Notes under the pieces: generated by a model
Told to the model about the DNA's origin: nothing
The model's input: the letters and a program-made list of their open reading frames with translations, nothing else
Database searches by the model: none
In this document: one piece after another, positions 63,001 through 64,000 of the stretch
Layout of the letters: each line of letters begins with the position of its first letter
Numbering within the stretch: the stretch's first letter is position 1
Assembly: GCF_009800965.1 (NCBI RefSeq)
Contig: NZ_WUAF01000001.1
Location: 186,001-250,000, forward strand
Source of the DNA: Cognatazoarcus halotolerans
GTDB taxonomy: Bacteria; Pseudomonadota; Gammaproteobacteria; Burkholderiales; Rhodocyclaceae
Direction: 5' to 3'
Length of the DNA stretch: 64,000 nucleotides
Program-made: the position numbers and the translations under genes

Positions 63001-64000
63001 ATGACGAGCACCAACGCGCAAACCGACGACGCGCACCCGGACCCCGCCGAGTCCGGTGCCGCGCCGCTGGCCCGGGCCCTGAGCCTGGTGTTGCTGGCCT
63101 GCGCCACGATCATCGTCCTCGCCACCGTCTACCATGCCAACCGGCTGCGCACGGAGAATCTCGCCAACCACCGCATCGTGGCCGAAGGGCTGGCCCGCAT
63201 CGGCGAACACGAGATCACCCGGACTCTCCAGGCGGTCGAACACCTTCTGGACGCCCGACTGGACGACTGGCGCGCCGCCGATGGCGCCGATGGCGCCGCG
63301 TTCAGCGCCCTGCTGTCCAAGGATCTGGCGGGCCTTCCCGCGGTGCGATCGCTGTCGATCGTCTCGGCGGCCGGTCACATCGAGGCCGACTCTTCCGCCG
63401 ATGCCATCGGCACCAGGCTCGCACCGACTGCGATCGACGAGATCTCGCCTCCCGCCACTGGGTCGGCGATTGCTTTTTCCCGCCCGTGGCGCGGCCGCGA
63501 TCTGAGCAGTGGCGAGCCCGTGGCGAACGGCCTCGATGTCGGTCGAAGCGCCTATTTCTTCACCATGGGGCTCGAGGGGCAACTGCATGATGGCCATGCG
63601 ATCGGCGTGGCAACGATCAATCCCGACTTTTTCTCCGGCTTCCTGAGCAGCATTGTCGGCAGCCCCGAGTATGTCGTCGAACTCTATCGCTATGACGGCA
63701 CCCTGCTCCTGTCCACCCGGCCACACGAGCACATGCCGGGCTCCAGTGCTGCAACGCAGAAGGTCTTCCGCCGCCTCCTTCCGGACAAGGAGATCGGGGT
63801 GATCGAGGATCAGGACGGCGAGGATCCGCGGATCCTCGCCTACCGGGCGTCGCGGCGCTATCCGCTGGTGATCGAAGTCGAGGTGCCCCACCGCGAGGCG
63901 CTCGCGGGCTGGCGCTCCGAAGTCCACAACCTCGTGATCGCGGCGGGGCTTTCGCTGCTGCTGATCGGACTGATAGCGGTATTGCTGCGTCGCTACAACC
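63001..64000 (+). CDS. Membrane sensor protein with dCache-like periplasmic domain (3' truncated)
   Basis: The frame is open to the window edge (333 codons). One N-terminal transmembrane helix (about residues 24-44; ALSLVLLACATIIVLATVYH), a periplasmic region of about 265 residues with a dCache-like pattern (VRSLSIVSAAGHIEADSSADAIG; VATINPDFFSGFLSSIVGSPEYVVELYRYDGTLLLSTRP), and a second helix beginning VIAAGLSLLLIGLIAVLLRR. The output domain is lost; histidine kinase or GGDEF are the likeliest. Probably co-transcribed with the solute-binding gene. Confidence 0.8.
   Translation, partial: MTSTNAQTDDAHPDPAESGAAPLARALSLVLLACATIIVLATVYHANRLRTENLANHRIVAEGLARIGEHEITRTLQAVEHLLDARLDDWRAADGADGAAFSALLSKDLAGLPAVRSLSIVSAAGHIEADSSADAIGTRLAPTAIDEISPPATGSAIAFSRPWRGRDLSSGEPVANGLDVGRSAYFFTMGLEGQLHDGHAIGVATINPDFFSGFLSSIVGSPEYVVELYRYDGTLLLSTRPHEHMPGSSAATQKVFRRLLPDKEIGVIEDQDGEDPRILAYRASRRYPLVIEVEVPHREALAGWRSEVHNLVIAAGLSLLLIGLIAVLLRRYN

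Overview
The window is about 64 kb of high-GC chromosome from a Gram-negative bacterium. I infer a betaproteobacterium, most likely of the Rhodocyclales (Thauera/Azoarcus/Zoogloea type). The grounds are the yqgE-ruvX-pyrR-pyrB-pyrX order, yggS-proC-yggT-yggU divergent from pilT-pilU, a ureDA-X-BCEFG-hupE urease operon, PEP-CTERM exported proteins, and a NIT-ANTAR regulator next to a nitrite/formate channel and a PP2C/kinase fusion. I recognise no insertion sequence, prophage, CRISPR array, tRNA or rRNA.

Layout: (1) 0-5.5 kb, a truncated ChpA-type chemosensory hybrid kinase for type IV pili. (2) 5.5-13 kb, a Cys/Met PLP enzyme, a photolyase, then yqgE-ruvX-pyrR-pyrB and a pseudo-dihydroorotase that has lost every metal ligand, then a YqaA membrane protein. 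(3) 13.05-13.6 kb, an AT-rich interval with two near-identical 64-nt small-RNA genes in tandem, each with its own promoter and terminator and a loop that mimics the anti-Shine-Dalgarno sequence. (4) 13.6-22 kb, yggU-yggT-proC-yggS against pilT-pilU, an rRNA methyltransferase, hemJ, an epimerase-like protein and a ferredoxin-reductase. (5) 22-27.5 kb, a signalling triad: EAL-like/HDOD protein, HDOD-like histidine kinase, and a REC-PAS-GGDEF-EAL protein. (6) 27.5-36.4 kb, a cytochrome c, a YyaL protein and the urease operon. (7) 36.8-43 kb, two tandem PEP-CTERM esterase-like proteins, a Tsx-like porin, the ureide enzyme UraD and a LysR regulator. (8) 43.3-47.5 kb, nasR, a sigma54/antitermination leader, nirC and a phosphatase-kinase fusion. 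(9) 47.5-56 kb, a copper region: a decayed copper P-type ATPase remnant, a His-tailed permease, cytochromes, a cupredoxin, copB-copA and the divergent copRS. (10) 56-62 kb, the urea ABC transporter urtABCDE, then a solute-binding protein paired with a cut-off membrane sensor.

Two themes tie the window together. The first is nitrogen scavenging: urea uptake (urt), urease, ureide breakdown (uraD) and nitrite transport (nirC). I read GG-N10-GC sigma54 promoters with NtrC-like dyads upstream of uraD and nirC, and a less certain pair upstream of ureD. The nirC leader also carries two hairpins sharing the loop sequence AACG, the second of which is mutually exclusive with an intrinsic terminator, as expected for control by the adjacent ANTAR protein NasR. 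The second theme is periplasmic copper detoxification, with copA-copB-cupredoxin on one strand, copRS on the other, and a perfect ATTACA-N4-TGTAAT dyad between them.

All calls were made by reading the sequence and ORF translations. No database search or folding program was run.
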